Below are positions 21,891-23,144 of a stretch of DNA of 23,144 bases, one piece after another (the stretch's first letter is position 1; each line of letters opens with the position of its first letter). Position numbers and translations under genes: made by a program. This DNA is from Anaerolineales bacterium (GTDB lineage Bacteria > Chloroflexota > Anaerolineae > 4572-78 > NAK82): positions 1 through 23,144 of the forward strand of contig JAHELX010000023.1 in the NCBI GenBank assembly GCA_024643945.1, given 5' to 3'. Under the pieces are notes generated by a model, which was not told where the DNA came from, did no database searches, and worked only from the letters and a program-made list of their open reading frames with translations.

Positions 21891-22272
21891 CTTCTAGCTC
21901 CCATTATCGACTCTTGTTAACCTTTCTTCGCAATTATCCCACATTCTAGGCTCAATCCAGATAATCGTCAATCCCCCATCCTTCCCAACAGCAATTCCAA
22001 TTTTGGTTGAGGCGGGAAGGTGCCACGCACTCGCCCAATGTCAAAACCAGCATCTTGTCGTGATTTCAACCCTTCCAGATGTGTTTTCTCGACTGACAGA
22101 TCGTTCGTGGACCGTCCTGTTTGGGCAAAGCTATGGCCATTCGCCGCGCACGACTATCCGATGCCCAGGGGATCGTTAAAAGAGCTTCAAACACCGTTGG
22201 CCAGGGAACATGGCTGAAGATCAGATAATAACAAGTCTTCAAACGCGAGCCACTGTATGTGAGGACATGTGA
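21891..22272. other. 382-bp intergenic region with a possible GNAT remnant
   Basis: No intact gene is supported between the PAP2-like gene and the DUF3604-like gene. The only notable coding-like segment is the short GNAT-type N-terminus on the plus strand at 22133-22228. The rest shows no strong hairpin or promoter by eye. Confidence 0.5.
22133..22228 (+). pseudogene. possible truncated GNAT acetyltransferase start
   Basis: A 31-codon frame begins MAIRRARLSDAQGIVK, the usual opening of GNAT acetyltransferases (I-R-x-A-x-x-x-D-A-x-x-I). It then loses resemblance and stops at TAA. It may be a degraded gene remnant. The match is short, so chance is possible. Confidence 0.3.
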
Positions 22273-23144
22273 TCAGGAGATAACGAACACGGGAGAGAGC
22301 CAGGCATATTGACCATTGATTTGACGTATCTCAATATCATATGTGTCGCAGTGTGTTTCCCGCTCAGGGTCGTTCCACTGGCCCTGAAAACGGTAATATG
22401 TTTCTGGAACGGCACGATGGACCAGGAATGCTTCCGAAGCGTAGTCTTGGAGGTGCGTTCCTCGACCCCCATTCAGCAGATCCCCGATTGAATATCGCAA
22501 TTGCCTTCCGTTCACCTGCAAATACAATACAGTCTGCCTGTCGCCCTCGATTTCGAAAATGAGCGCCGCTGTCTGAGGATGCAGGGTCGATATGTTCTTG
22601 AAAGTGGTACATTTCCATACAGCGCTGGTCACTGTTTTCTCGATGACCTTGTTATCCAGAGCATTGATATCGGAGTCGTCTGCCGTGCCAAGATGGTGTT
22701 CCAGAACGCTCTTGCCGCCAAAGCAGGACTCTACCGAGCAGAGGATACCATCCTTAACCCTTACTTCGCCAGACCAGGCAAATCCTTCGAAGCTCCTTCC
22801 CCAGCCCATTTCAACCCGGACTTTGAATCGGCTAGCTCTCGGCAACCTCACCACGGATTCGCCACATAATACCTTCCACGGGTTTGAGTTCTTGAAAATG
22901 ACGATCTTATCGATCTGATCGCAAGCAGTAATATCTAACTCGATGTGTCGGAGATCGGGATGATTAATTTCGCTCCCTATTTCTGCACCGTTTATGCAGA
23001 AGCGGCAAGCTATCTTGTCGCCGGTGACTGCATAGGTGCGGCGGGCGAGAATTGCCTCCCTAATCGCCGTACGTGTCTTCTCTTCAGCCCAGACAGCCAA
23101 CCGCCCATCGCCGTATGATCCCGGATAGCCAGCGTGGTGATCGG
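22273..23144 (-). CDS. DUF3604/PHP-like protein, C-terminal part (5' end outside window)
   Basis: The frame is open to the right edge; about 290 residues of the C-terminus are seen, ending at TGA 22273. The first visible residues, DHHAGYPGSYGDGRLAVW, followed by 'REAILARRTYAVTGDKIACRF', match the end of the metal-binding domain in DUF3604/PHP-type putative phosphoesterases. The His pair probably belongs to the metal site. The rest is a beta-rich region ('HIELDITACDQIDKIVIFKN', 'FKVRVEMGWG', 'RETHCDTYDIEIRQINGQYAWLSPVFV'), which in this family forms the accessory C-terminal domain. The TTG at 23100 is internal. The substrate is unknown and no partner gene is visible. Confidence 0.75.
   Translation of the reverse strand, partial: DHHAGYPGSYGDGRLAVWAEEKTRTAIREAILARRTYAVTGDKIACRFCINGAEIGSEINHPDLRHIELDITACDQIDKIVIFKNSNPWKVLCGESVVRLPRASRFKVRVEMGWGRSFEGFAWSGEVRVKDGILCSVESCFGGKSVLEHHLGTADDSDINALDNKVIEKTVTSAVWKCTTFKNISTLHPQTAALIFEIEGDRQTVLYLQVNGRQLRYSIGDLLNGGRGTHLQDYASEAFLVHRAVPETYYRFQGQWNDPERETHCDTYDIEIRQINGQYAWLSPVFVIS

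Noticed and set aside
22239..22472. Minus-strand 77-codon frame overlapping the DUF3604-like gene end
   Set aside because: It overlaps a better-supported frame and shows no recognisable protein pattern.

Overview
The window looks like a chromosomal segment of a bacterium, most probably a Chloroflexota (Anaerolineae/Caldilineae-like) genome. The evidence is an actinobacterial-style fhaA-fhaB-rodA-pbpA gene order outside Actinobacteria, single-pass proteins with long Thr-Pro linkers, DUF4230 proteins in tandem, a solute-binding/von Willebrand A (vWA) fusion, and short tandem heptads and palindromes between genes. This assignment is inference from gene content; no rRNA or tRNA gene is visible. 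Most genes lie on the minus strand; only the first 2.6 kb is on the plus strand.

Region 1 (1-2587, plus): the C-terminal end of a MinD/CpaE-like ATPase, then a bacterial microcompartment (BMC) block. The block holds one tandem-domain BMC-T shell protein, two EutN/CcmL pentamer (vertex) proteins and a class II aldolase. The aldolase carries a Cys-rich segment and a C-terminal amphipathic helix resembling an encapsulation peptide. No hexameric BMC-H protein or aldehyde-processing enzyme is in the window, so this is either the edge of a larger locus or a satellite.

Region 2 (2608-5697, minus): an apparent three-gene operon: P1-family peptidase (DmpA-like), zinc-independent quinone oxidoreductase, and an EamA/DMT transporter broken by a one-base frameshift.

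Region 3 (5884-10777, minus): a cell-wall cluster, fhaA (DUF3662+FHA), fhaB (TM+FHA), mtnP (MTA phosphorylase), a SEDS glycosyltransferase with its catalytic Asp intact, and a class B PBP-like protein whose SxxK, SxN and KTG motifs are all lost. A textbook promoter places the fhaA transcript start on the A of its ATG, so the mRNA is predicted to be leaderless.

Region 4 (10809-20802, minus): a lipoprotein solute-binding protein of the LivJ type, a two-TM coiled-coil protein, a solute-binding/vWA fusion, a PIN nuclease, an AAA/ABC-type ATPase, two DUF4230 proteins, a GNAT acetyltransferase, a second solute-binding-like protein paralogous to the fusion's N-terminal half, and PspA. ATPase, PIN and vWA fusion are joined by two ATGA stop/start overlaps. 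The best candidates for an undescribed system are this ATPase-PIN pair and the wider PspA/solute-binding/vWA set, which looks like an envelope-sensing system.

Region 5 (20803-23144): a 419-bp intergenic region rich in palindromes, a PAP2-like membrane protein, a 382-bp intergenic region with a possible GNAT remnant, and the C-terminal part of a DUF3604/PHP-like protein running off the right edge.
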